NCBI GenBank assembly: GCA_945911015.1
Contig: CAMDZW010000019.1
Coordinates: 1-64,000, forward strand
DNA length: 64,000 nt
Direction of reading: 5' to 3'
Origin: an uncultured Propionibacteriaceae bacterium
Lineage (GTDB): Bacteria > Actinomycetota > Actinomycetes > Propionibacteriales > Propionibacteriaceae
Shown piece after piece: positions 20,315 through 27,030 of the stretch; within the stretch, counting starts at the first letter, position 1; each line of letters opens with the position of its first letter. The position numbers and the translations under genes are program-made. The notes under the pieces are model-generated. The model was not told where the DNA came from. It searched no databases and saw nothing but the letters and a program-made list of their open reading frames with translations.

Positions 20315-20357
20315 ACGACGATGGCGGCCCTGTGAACGACGATGGCGACCCTGTGAG
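20299..20357 (+). repeat. 21-bp tandem repeat at the bPH2 gene junction
   Basis: The unit GATGGCGGCCCTGTGAACGAC occurs at 20299-20319 and 20320-20340, with a third, diverged copy after it. It contains the stop of the first PH-domain gene and a GTG start of the second, so slippage has duplicated the start codon: GTG at 20311 and GTG at 20332 are both in frame. Confidence 0.85.
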
Positions 20358-22038
20358 CAGCCAACCCGTGAGCAACCAACCCGGGAGCGACCAACCCGGG
20401 AACGTCCAACCTGGGAGCGACCAGCCCGTGGCTGGCGAGCCGGTCCAGGGTGGACCCGTCCCGGATGGGCCCCGTGGCCTCCCGGCCGGGCATCACCGCA
20501 CCCATCCGCTGACCCCGCTGTTGACCGGCTGGAAGATCGTCGTCGGCGTGATGGCGGTGTTGACCGCGCAGAATGCGGCGCAGCTGGCCAAGGAGTTCAC
20601 CACCGGCCGCCTACTCTTTGCGATCGGGGCACTGATCGTGGTCATGGTGGTGGCCGTGGTCCTGTCGGCACTGGCCTGGCACAAGACCAGCTACGCCGTC
20701 GACCCGTCCGGCGTCACCCTGCACTCGGGAATTCTGACCAAGTCACGCCAGTTCGCACCCCGTTCACGGATCGAGTCGGTCTCGATCGAACGCCCCCTGC
20801 TGGCCCGCCTGCTGGGCCTGGCCAAGGTGCGCGTCGAGATCGCCGGTGGCGGTGACGACATCGACATCCAGCTCGTACGCTCAGAGGTCGCCGAGCAGCT
20901 GCGCCACGACATCCTCGCCGTGGCCGACGAGACACCGTCGTCGACCGACCTGCCCACTGCCGGGGACGGGACCGGTCCCGAGCTCGGGACCGGTCCCACC
21001 GTCCCTGCCGGCCAGCTCCGCGACATGCTCCATGACGGAGTGACCGATGGTGAGCTGATTGCCGAGATCCCGACCGAGCGGCTCATCCGCGCCCTGCTGA
21101 GGGATGTCGAGTTCGGCATGGGCGTGGTGATGAGTGCGGTCGGTGTCACGGTGGCGGTGATCATTGCGGTGGTGCAGGACGGATTCAACTTTGCGGTGTT
21201 GATCCCACTGGTCCCGACCCTGATTGCGCTGCCGAAGTACATCCTGGGTCGGATCGAGGCCGGCTGGGGATTCGTGTCCCGCAACACCGCACGCGGCCTG
21301 CGGATGCGCCGTGGGCTGGCGAACACGCGCACCGACAACATCGCCGCCGGTCGGATCCAGAACATCGACCTGCGTCGGCCGTTGCTGTGGCGCAGCCATG
21401 GCTGGACGGCCGCGCAGGTGCATGTGGCCGGGATCGATGACTCCTCACCCAACGGCGCCCAGTCGGTCCTCCCGGTCGGCACCCGCGAGGAGCTGGCCCT
21501 CACCTTCGGGCACCTGTTCCCTCCGCTGGGCACCTCCGACGACCTGGCCACGATCGAGCATCTCCTCACCGCCCGGGCCCGTGAGATCGACGGGGTCCGG
21601 GTGACCCGGCGCTGGCACTGGATCCGTCGCCGTACGACCGTGACGGTGGTCCTGCCCGGCGCGGTGGTCCGCCGCAACGGCGTCTTCACCAGTCGGTTGC
21701 AGGTCGTGCCACGGGGCCGGATCCAACAGCTCGAGCTGGCCGACGGTCCGATGAAGCGGCGTCTGGGTCTGTTGGACCTGTCGGTCAAGGTGGCCGGCAA
21801 GACGATCGCCCTCGACGCCCTGCCGCAACCGGATGCGCGGGAGTTGCACACGCTTCTGGCTCGGGACGCCCGGACCCTGCGGCGCTACTCCGAGCGCGAG
21901 TCGTGGCCGAGGCCGCGGCTGGCGCCTGGATCAGCTGAGGCGGGCCAGACTCCGACGCAGGGTGCGTTCGGCGGTGGTGACCGAGATGGCGCCGATGAGG
22001 ACCTGCTGGGTGAGTCCGTCAGCGGTGGCAACCAGTGA
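20311..22038 (+). CDS. Bacterial PH-domain membrane protein (YdbT-like)
   Basis: 575 residues from GTG 20311; GTG 20332 is equally possible because of the repeat. The first 60 residues are low-complexity (QPGSDQPGNVQPGSDQP). Paired membrane helices and three bPH2 units follow, marked by HSGILTKSRQFAPRSRIESVSIERPLLARLLGLAKV, RRGLANTRTDNIAAGRIQNIDLRRPLLWR and RRNGVFTSRLQVVPRGRIQQLELADGPMKRRLGLLDL. It pairs with the YdbS-like gene and is coupled to it by GTGA. The final 108 bases run over the 3' end of the tetR-like gene on the other strand, and the C-terminal 35 residues look unconserved. Confidence 0.88.
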   Translation: MNDDGGPVNDDGDPVSSQPVSNQPGSDQPGNVQPGSDQPVAGEPVQGGPVPDGPRGLPAGHHRTHPLTPLLTGWKIVVGVMAVLTAQNAAQLAKEFTTGRLLFAIGALIVVMVVAVVLSALAWHKTSYAVDPSGVTLHSGILTKSRQFAPRSRIESVSIERPLLARLLGLAKVRVEIAGGGDDIDIQLVRSEVAEQLRHDILAVADETPSSTDLPTAGDGTGPELGTGPTVPAGQLRDMLHDGVTDGELIAEIPTERLIRALLRDVEFGMGVVMSAVGVTVAVIIAVVQDGFNFAVLIPLVPTLIALPKYILGRIEAGWGFVSRNTARGLRMRRGLANTRTDNIAAGRIQNIDLRRPLLWRSHGWTAAQVHVAGIDDSSPNGAQSVLPVGTREELALTFGHLFPPLGTSDDLATIEHLLTARAREIDGVRVTRRWHWIRRRTTVTVVLPGAVVRRNGVFTSRLQVVPRGRIQQLELADGPMKRRLGLLDLSVKVAGKTIALDALPQPDARELHTLLARDARTLRRYSERESWPRPRLAPGSAEAGQTPTQGAFGGGDRDGADEDLLGESVSGGNQ

Positions 22039-22482
22039 CCGGGCGACCGTACGGGGTTGGGTCAGGCCTGGCTCGAGCTGGCGCAGCAACTGGGTGACGC
22101 GACGTTCCTGACCGGCCTTTGCCTCGGCCAACAGGCGAGCCAGCTCGGGATCATTGCTGGCCGCGGCCACGTACTGATGGAAGATCGCCACCCCGCGACG
22201 GGCGTTCTCGGCTCGCGGGATCGGATGGGACAGCAGTTCCCACAGCTCTGCGCGACCATCGGCACCATGGGTGACCTCGACGTGGTGCTCCTCGGCCCCG
22301 GACAGCATCGTTTCAAGGCTGGCGCGGATCAACTGGTCCTTGGTGCCGTACCGGTACTGGATCCGGCCCACCGACACTCCCGCGGCTGCGGCCACCGTAC
22401 GCATCGACACCGCGGCCAGCCCCTGGTCGGCCATCACGGCCCACACCGCAGCAACGATGTCGATCTCTTGTGTGGTCACCAC
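21931..22482 (-). CDS. TetR-family transcriptional regulator
   Basis: 183 residues from GTG 22482. The N-terminal HTH reads LAAVSMRTVAAAAGVSVGRIQYRYGTKDQLIRAS, standard for TetR, with a TetR_C-like helical ligand domain (RRGVAIFHQYVAAASNDPELARLLAEA). It is divergent from the alpha/beta hydrolase gene, and the 75 bases between hold two copies of a CAATAC-N4-GTATTG palindrome. It therefore probably represses both itself and the hydrolase. Its 3' end overlaps the bPH2 gene by 108 bases. Confidence 0.9.
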   Translation of the reverse strand: MVTTQEIDIVAAVWAVMADQGLAAVSMRTVAAAAGVSVGRIQYRYGTKDQLIRASLETMLSGAEEHHVEVTHGADGRAELWELLSHPIPRAENARRGVAIFHQYVAAASNDPELARLLAEAKAGQERRVTQLLRQLEPGLTQPRTVARSLVATADGLTQQVLIGAISVTTAERTLRRSLARLS

Positions 22483-22495
22483 CCCACCCTAGCGT

Positions 22496-22511
22496 CGGTA
22501 CGTTCGTATTG
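22496..22511. promoter_or_regulatory. Imperfect TetR operator near tetR start
   Basis: CGGTAC-GTTC-GTATTG, matching CAATAC-N4-GTATTG in one full half-site and four of six bases in the other. It is 33 bases (three helical turns) from the perfect copy and close to the start of the TetR gene, so it suits autoregulation. Confidence 0.5.
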
Positions 22512-22544
22512 CCCGAGAGGCAACCGTCCAATACACTCGTATTG
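22509..22544 (+). promoter_or_regulatory. Hydrolase promoter with perfect TetR operator
   Basis: TTGCCC (22509-22514) and TACACT (22532-22537) are spaced 17 bases, a plausible sigma-70 type promoter for the hydrolase. The perfect palindrome CAATAC-ACTC-GTATTG (22529-22544) covers the -10 element, the classic place for a repressor. The hydrolase ATG follows at 22558 with GGAGG upstream. Confidence 0.62.
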
Positions 22545-22557
22545 ACTGGAGGTTGAC

Positions 22558-23562
22558 ATGTCTGGAAGACACGCCCGAAACCGCACCCGCCGCAAGCGGG
22601 TCCTCGTCGTCCTTGCCGCAGCGCTGGCGATCTGGCTGCTGGTGGACAAGGTCATCACGATTGTCGCACCGCCGCCCACGACCGGACACTGGCGCAGCGA
22701 CGAGGGCTACCGCGAGTACCTGGCGGCCTACCAGGCGGCGATGGCCATCCTGCCGGCACCCACCGCCACCCACGACGTACGTACCGACCACGGGACGGTA
22801 CGGGTGTATGAATGGGCCGGCGCTGCAGGCTCCGAGGGCCTTGCCCCGATTGTCCTGGTGCCCGGCTTCGGATCCGGGGCACCGATGTGGGCCGAGAATC
22901 TGCCGTACTGGCTGGGAGAACGAACGATCTATGCGATGGATGCGGTTGGCGATGCCGGCCTGTCGACCCATGCCGTGCCGTTCACCTCCTTCGATGACCA
23001 CGGCGTCTGGGTGGAGCAGACCCTGGCGGGGCTCGGGCTGGACCGGGTCCACCTGGTCGGCCATTCCTTCGGCGGCGCGATCGCAGCCACCCATGCCCGA
23101 CTCCATCCCGAGCGACTGGCGAGCCTGACCTTGTTGGAACCGGTGCTGGTGTTGCACGGGCTTCCGGCTTCGGCCTACCTGTGGTCAACGGTGCTGCTGC
23201 TGCCTGTGCCCCAGTCGTGGCAGGACCGGGCCCTCGCCGAGATCGGTGGAGTGTCGGTGGAGGAGGTCCGCGAGCGGACACCTATGTCGGTGATGATCGA
23301 CGCCGGCACCCAGCACTACGCCGCCGTGCGGGTCCAGCCGGCCACATTCACCGATGAGCAGTGGCAGGCGATGCCAATGCCCGTACGGGTCGAGATCGCC
23401 TCGGACAGCTCGCTGGCCGGTGGTGACGCGGCAGCCGAACGGGCGCGATCCTTCGGCTTCGAGGTCATCGTGCGACCAAACACCACCCATTCGCTGCCGA
23501 TGCAGGCGGCCGCGACCCTGGGGACGGAGCTTCCTGCCTTCTGGCAGCGTCACGACAGTTGA
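22558..23562 (+). CDS. Membrane-anchored alpha/beta hydrolase
   Basis: 334 residues from ATG 22558. A basic N terminus and one hydrophobic helix (about 15-36) anchor it to the membrane with the catalytic domain outside. The fold markers are VLVPGFGSGAPMW (oxyanion side), the nucleophile elbow GHSFGG with Ser170, and a late His in RPNTTHSLPMQ. Substrate unknown; esterase or lactonase activity is possible. It is under the divergent TetR regulator, which suggests induction by its substrate or a toxic lipophilic compound. Confidence 0.88.
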   Translation: MSGRHARNRTRRKRVLVVLAAALAIWLLVDKVITIVAPPPTTGHWRSDEGYREYLAAYQAAMAILPAPTATHDVRTDHGTVRVYEWAGAAGSEGLAPIVLVPGFGSGAPMWAENLPYWLGERTIYAMDAVGDAGLSTHAVPFTSFDDHGVWVEQTLAGLGLDRVHLVGHSFGGAIAATHARLHPERLASLTLLEPVLVLHGLPASAYLWSTVLLLPVPQSWQDRALAEIGGVSVEEVRERTPMSVMIDAGTQHYAAVRVQPATFTDEQWQAMPMPVRVEIASDSSLAGGDAAAERARSFGFEVIVRPNTTHSLPMQAAATLGTELPAFWQRHDS

Positions 23563-23603
23563 CCCGCCTCGGTAGAGTCACCCCCGGGACAGGAGGTGTG
23601 ACC

Positions 23604-23909
23604 ATGCTGAACCGACTCTCGACCACCGAGCGTCTGCTACTGGTCCTGGCTGCCCTGTTCACCGGAAGCCAGCTGGCCACCACTTCGTCCGAGCTGGCCC
23701 TGTTGGCCGTGCTCGGCGTGGTCTCGCTGACCCCACTGGTCCCGGGTCTGGTCGACGCCGTGCTGCGCGCGCTGCACCTGGACCCGGTCCGGATGTGGCG
23801 TCCCTGGTCGCCGGACCGTCATGCCGATTTTACACCGCCGGGCGCTCCCGGCGTGCCCGGCATGGTGCTGGCGCGCGCTCCGGCCCAGAACCTTCGCACC
23901 CCAGCCTGA
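23604..23909 (+). CDS. DUF6412-like small membrane protein
   Basis: 101 residues from ATG 23604, with AGGAGG seven bases upstream. Two hydrophobic stretches (LLLVLAALFTGSQLATTSSELALLAVLGVVSLTPLVPGL) are followed by a Pro-rich tail (RPGAPGVPGMVLARAP-like). It matches my memory of DUF6412, a short actinobacterial family often found just before a YidC paralogue, as here. The stop is 51 bases from the YidC start, with a hairpin between. Role unknown; a partner or client of the insertase is the obvious idea. Confidence 0.72.
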   Translation: MLNRLSTTERLLLVLAALFTGSQLATTSSELALLAVLGVVSLTPLVPGLVDAVLRALHLDPVRMWRPWSPDRHADFTPPGAPGVPGMVLARAPAQNLRTPA

Positions 23910-23917
23910 CCATCCCC

Positions 23918-23935
23918 GCCCGCGATGCCGCGGGC
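23918..23935 (+). promoter_or_regulatory. Hairpin between DUF6412 and YidC genes
   Basis: GCCCGCG-ATGC-CGCGGGC forms a 7-base-pair GC stem with a 4-base loop, ending 25 bases before the YidC ATG. With no T-run it is unlikely to be a full terminator; it may lower read-through or stabilise the RNA of the first gene. Confidence 0.55.
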
Positions 23936-23960
23936 ATCCACGCGAAGGACACATCCACCC

Positions 23961-24761
23961 ATGAATTTCTATGACTTCGCGCCCATTCGGGCGCTGATCA
24001 CGGCCGCCAACTGGCTGGTCACCACCCTGGGCGATCTGATTACGCCGCTGGCCGGTGTCAACAGCGCCGGCATCGCCGTCATCCTGCTCACCCTCATCGT
24101 CCGGACTCTCCTGATCCCGGTCGGACGTTCCCAGGTCAGGGCCACGGTGACCCGCCAGAGGCTGGCCCCCAAGATCGCGGCGCTGCAGGCCAAACACCGC
24201 GACGACAAGGAAACCCTGCAACGCGAGCTGGTCCAGCTCTATGCCGATGAGAAGGCCTCACCGATGGCGGGCTGCCTGCCGGTGCTGTTGCAGGCACCGG
24301 TGCTGATGGCGGTCTACGGGCTGTTCATTGTGCCGACCATCGGTGGTGCACCCAATGCGCTGTTGACCCACACCTTCCTCGGCGCACCGCTCGGTCAGGG
24401 CCTGATCACCGAGATCCAGGGCGGGACGGCGACCGCAGCCTCGATCGCGCTGCACCTGGCCATCATGGTGGTGATCGCCGTCGTCGCCCAGGCCACCCGC
24501 ACGCTGCTCACCCCGGTCCCCAGCGCACCCTCCCAGCCAGCATCAGGTGCGGCCTCTCCGCCAGCCGGGGTGCCCGATCTGTCGAGCATGACGCGGATGC
24601 TGGGGTTCCTGCCGTTCATGACGGTGGTGATTGCAGCCTTCGTACCGTTGGCCGCGGCGCTCTACCTGATGACCACAACCAGCTGGACCTTCTGCGAGCG
24701 GATGGTCCTCAACAAGCGGTACGGGATCCACCGCGGCCAGGTGATCCCGGCCACCGACTGA
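23961..24761 (+). CDS. YidC/Oxa1-family membrane insertase (paralogue)
   Basis: 266 residues from ATG 23961. The YidC core is clear: VILLTLIVRTLLIPVGRSQVRATVTRQRLAPKIAALQAKHRDDKETLQRELVQLYADEKASPMAGCLPVLLQAPVLMAVYGLF. Arg49 in the first helix is in the place of the hydrophilic-groove arginine. It lacks the large periplasmic domain, as is usual for Gram-positives. Because the main yidC normally sits in the rnpA-rpmH cluster near oriC and none of those genes is here, this is probably a second copy. The stop codon falls in a 14-base tandem repeat. Confidence 0.85.
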   Translation: MNFYDFAPIRALITAANWLVTTLGDLITPLAGVNSAGIAVILLTLIVRTLLIPVGRSQVRATVTRQRLAPKIAALQAKHRDDKETLQRELVQLYADEKASPMAGCLPVLLQAPVLMAVYGLFIVPTIGGAPNALLTHTFLGAPLGQGLITEIQGGTATAASIALHLAIMVVIAVVAQATRTLLTPVPSAPSQPASGAASPPAGVPDLSSMTRMLGFLPFMTVVIAAFVPLAAALYLMTTTSWTFCERMVLNKRYGIHRGQVIPATD

Positions 24762-24829
24762 TCAGTGGGCACAGATCAGTGGGCACAGATCAGTGGGCAC
24801 AGATCAGTGGGCCCGGATCGGTGACTCGG
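24760..24829. repeat. 14-bp tandem repeat shared by two convergent gene ends
   Basis: Units of GATCAGTGGGCACA occur three times without change (24760-24801), followed by GATCAGTGGGCCCG and GATCGGTGACTCGG. The YidC stop codon overlaps unit 1 and the nitrilase stop codon (opposite strand) lies in unit 4, so expansion of the array adds residues to the end of the nitrilase-like protein or moves both stops. Confidence 0.9.
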
Positions 24830-25772
24830 CCAGGTGCGCCGCGCTCTCGGCGAAGTAGGTGTCGACATCGTCGATCTCGAATTCGGCCAGCATCTCGGCG
24901 GCGCGGCGTCCCTCGGTGCGACTGGAGACGAGCACGTAGCCGAGCTGTCCAGGGTCGTCGATCTGGACCCCGGTGCCGTACCGGGCCTTCAGCGCCAGGA
25001 GCTTCTCCCGATTGAAGTCGAGGTGGACACAGGCGTAGTCCAGATTGACCGTACGGGTGAGGAGCCAGTCGTAGGTGCTGGTCGAGGCGACCAGCTGTCC
25101 GGTGGGGCTGATGATGGTGCTGCGGTTCGGCGGATAGACGCAGCCGACGAAGTAGGAGCGACAGCTGGCCGCCCAGTAGTTCTGCATCAGATCGCCGTGG
25201 TAGGCGGACGGGAAGATGATCAGCTGCGGTCGGGTCGCCGCGACCGCAGCGCGTACGGGTTCGAAGTTGAGGTCGAAACAGATCGCCGCCGAGACCCGAC
25301 CGAAGTCGAGATCGGCCGCCATCGCCTGCTGGCCCGGGACGATGCCCATGTTCCGCATCTCGCCGAGGGTGGGCACGATCTTGTCGTAGCTGGCCGCAGT
25401 GGAGCCGTCCCGGCCGATGATCTCGACTGCGTTGCGGAGTTTGCCGTCCTCGTCGACCCGGTAGGCCGGATAGGTGATGTGGGTGCGGTGGGCCACGGCC
25501 AGGGCGGCCAGGGCGTCACGGACCCGGCCGCCGCGGAGCTCAACGAACTCGTGTTTGGCCTCCACCGACAACCCGGTGGCCTGCGGGGTGCCTGCCTGTA
25601 CCGGCCGCTCGAACAGTTCGGGCAGCACGACCAAGTCGGGCTGGTCGTGCAGCACCCGCGAGATCCGGTCGGTCCAATGGTCGATGATGAGCTTCAGCTG
25701 CGACTCAGCGACCCGAGGACTCTCGATGACGACCGGATGCCCCGAGACCAACGAAATGGTCGTGTCCTGCAT
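24804..25772 (-). CDS. Nitrilase-superfamily carbon-nitrogen hydrolase
   Basis: 322 residues from ATG 25772. The Glu-Lys-Cys triad is visible in context: LVVLPELFERP (Glu), YDKIVPTLGE (Lys) and AAICFDLNFEPV (Cys). Members hydrolyse amides, nitriles or carbamoyl compounds; the substrate is unknown. A longer frame from ATG 25850 exists but its extra 26 residues do not look like the family's N terminus. The gene follows the DeoR/LacI hybrid gene on the same strand and may be its target. The C terminus lies in the tandem repeat at 24760-24829. Confidence 0.87.
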   Translation of the reverse strand: MQDTTISLVSGHPVVIESPRVAESQLKLIIDHWTDRISRVLHDQPDLVVLPELFERPVQAGTPQATGLSVEAKHEFVELRGGRVRDALAALAVAHRTHITYPAYRVDEDGKLRNAVEIIGRDGSTAASYDKIVPTLGEMRNMGIVPGQQAMAADLDFGRVSAAICFDLNFEPVRAAVAATRPQLIIFPSAYHGDLMQNYWAASCRSYFVGCVYPPNRSTIISPTGQLVASTSTYDWLLTRTVNLDYACVHLDFNREKLLALKARYGTGVQIDDPGQLGYVLVSSRTEGRRAAEMLAEFEIDDVDTYFAESAAHLAESPIRAH

Positions 25773-25859
25773 GATGTACCCCACTACGAGTCGATTTGAG
25801 ACCAATCCGCGAACAAACTCATGGTATCGGTCGTACGCCAGAAGGGCCATCGTGGCAGG

Positions 25860-26930
25860 TCATCTCATCGTTGGCCCCGTACTGGATCGACGAACGAGTC
25901 TCGGCGGCAGGCAGGTGCGCTGGCCCGTCAACGATGCCAGTCCGGTCAGGTGTTCGATCATTCGGACCGCAGCAACCTGTCCCACCTGTCCCAGAGCTGG
26001 TGCAACTGCGCAGATGCCCGCTGCCCCGGTCCAGCACATGTCATCTCCATAGGAGATCACCGAAACAAACTCCGGGACAGTCAGGTCGTCAGTGTCGGCG
26101 AGTCGTGCACACAGACTCATGGCGAGTCTCGGCCCGTAGACGATCACGCCTGTGCTCAAGGTCCTCCTGATCGTCGCCACGATCGGGTCGAGGTCGGCGC
26201 GTCGAGGCAGATGCGCAACTGTGCCGCCATTCCGACCTCCGAGCAGGTCAGCCGTCGCCGCAACGAAGGCGCACTCCGCCTTGTCGCGCAGCCGGCTGCG
26301 TTCGGGGATGGTGAGCAACAGGAGGCGGCTATGGCCCAGCCCCACCAGATGATCGACGGCAACGTAGATCCCCGTCTCGACATCGGTGGACACCGACTCG
26401 TAGGCCCCATGGTCCGCCAGGCCGGCAGCTTCTCGGTCCACCAGGACAACCGGCAGATCAAAGCGCGCGAACTGCCCGGGCAGCACCCCGCTCCGCCAGT
26501 AGTCGGCACCGACCGGCACAACCAGTAGGCCGTCAGCCCCGGCGTCGCACATCTCGCGGACCGAGTCATTGACCTCATCGACATCCCAGTAGCTGGTGGT
26601 TCGCACATGCAACCTCACCCCACGTTCTCGACAGGCCTCGGCTGCGCCCGCGACGATGGGGGCAAAGTGGCCTCGATCGTCGGGAACCTGCATGCCGAGC
26701 ACCGGAGCGCGTTCCCCGGGCATGGTCAGGTCCAACAGACCGGTCAGGTCGGACCGGGCGATGCCACCATGCGCCTTGACGCCATCACCACCAGCGACGA
26801 GCGCATCAACATCACGCCACGCACTCGACCGGGAGATGCCGAAGTCCTTGACGATCTCACGCACCGTGACGTGCGAGCGCTGCCGCAGCGCAGCTCTGAT
26901 CACAGCACGGCGTTCGCCACGAGAGACCAA
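25860..26930 (-). CDS. Regulator with DeoR-type HTH and LacI-type sensor
   Basis: About 356 residues from TTG 26930, with AGGAGGGGAG directly before it. The N terminus is a DeoR HTH (RRAVIRAALRQRSHVTVREIVKDFGISRSSAWRDVDALVAGG). The rest is a periplasmic-binding-protein-like sensor of LacI regulators: VLGMQVPDDRGHFAPIVAGAAEACRERGVRL, ADGLLVVPVGADYWR, VDHLVGLGHSRLLLLTIPE and ISYGDDMCW. It would sense a sugar. It diverges from the beta-helix protein gene with a palindrome between (26963-26975), so it probably controls that gene. A second hybrid with the same design is at 29334. Confidence 0.86.
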   Translation of the reverse strand: MVSRGERRAVIRAALRQRSHVTVREIVKDFGISRSSAWRDVDALVAGGDGVKAHGGIARSDLTGLLDLTMPGERAPVLGMQVPDDRGHFAPIVAGAAEACRERGVRLHVRTTSYWDVDEVNDSVREMCDAGADGLLVVPVGADYWRSGVLPGQFARFDLPVVLVDREAAGLADHGAYESVSTDVETGIYVAVDHLVGLGHSRLLLLTIPERSRLRDKAECAFVAATADLLGGRNGGTVAHLPRRADLDPIVATIRRTLSTGVIVYGPRLAMSLCARLADTDDLTVPEFVSVISYGDDMCWTGAAGICAVAPALGQVGQVAAVRMIEHLTGLASLTGQRTCLPPRLVRRSSTGPTMR

Positions 26931-26962
26931 CTCCCCTCCTGAATGCAACAAATGACGCAGTC

Positions 26963-26975
26963 TGTCCTCCGGACA
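26963..26975. promoter_or_regulatory. Palindromic operator TGTCC-TCC-GGACA
   Basis: A perfect 5+3+5 inverted repeat in the 100 bases between the DeoR/LacI hybrid and the divergent beta-helix gene. Its position suits control of both promoters by the hybrid regulator. Short palindromes of this size occur by chance, so support is moderate. Confidence 0.45.
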
Positions 26976-27030
26976 TTCTGTGCAGCGGCTCTAGTGTCGG
27001 GCAACCCCTTCGCTCAAAAGGAGTCACACC

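Noticed and set aside
24760..24829. Phage attachment site or CRISPR remnant
   Set aside because: Head-to-tail 14-base units without spacers, no tRNA or integrase nearby; simple slippage explains it.
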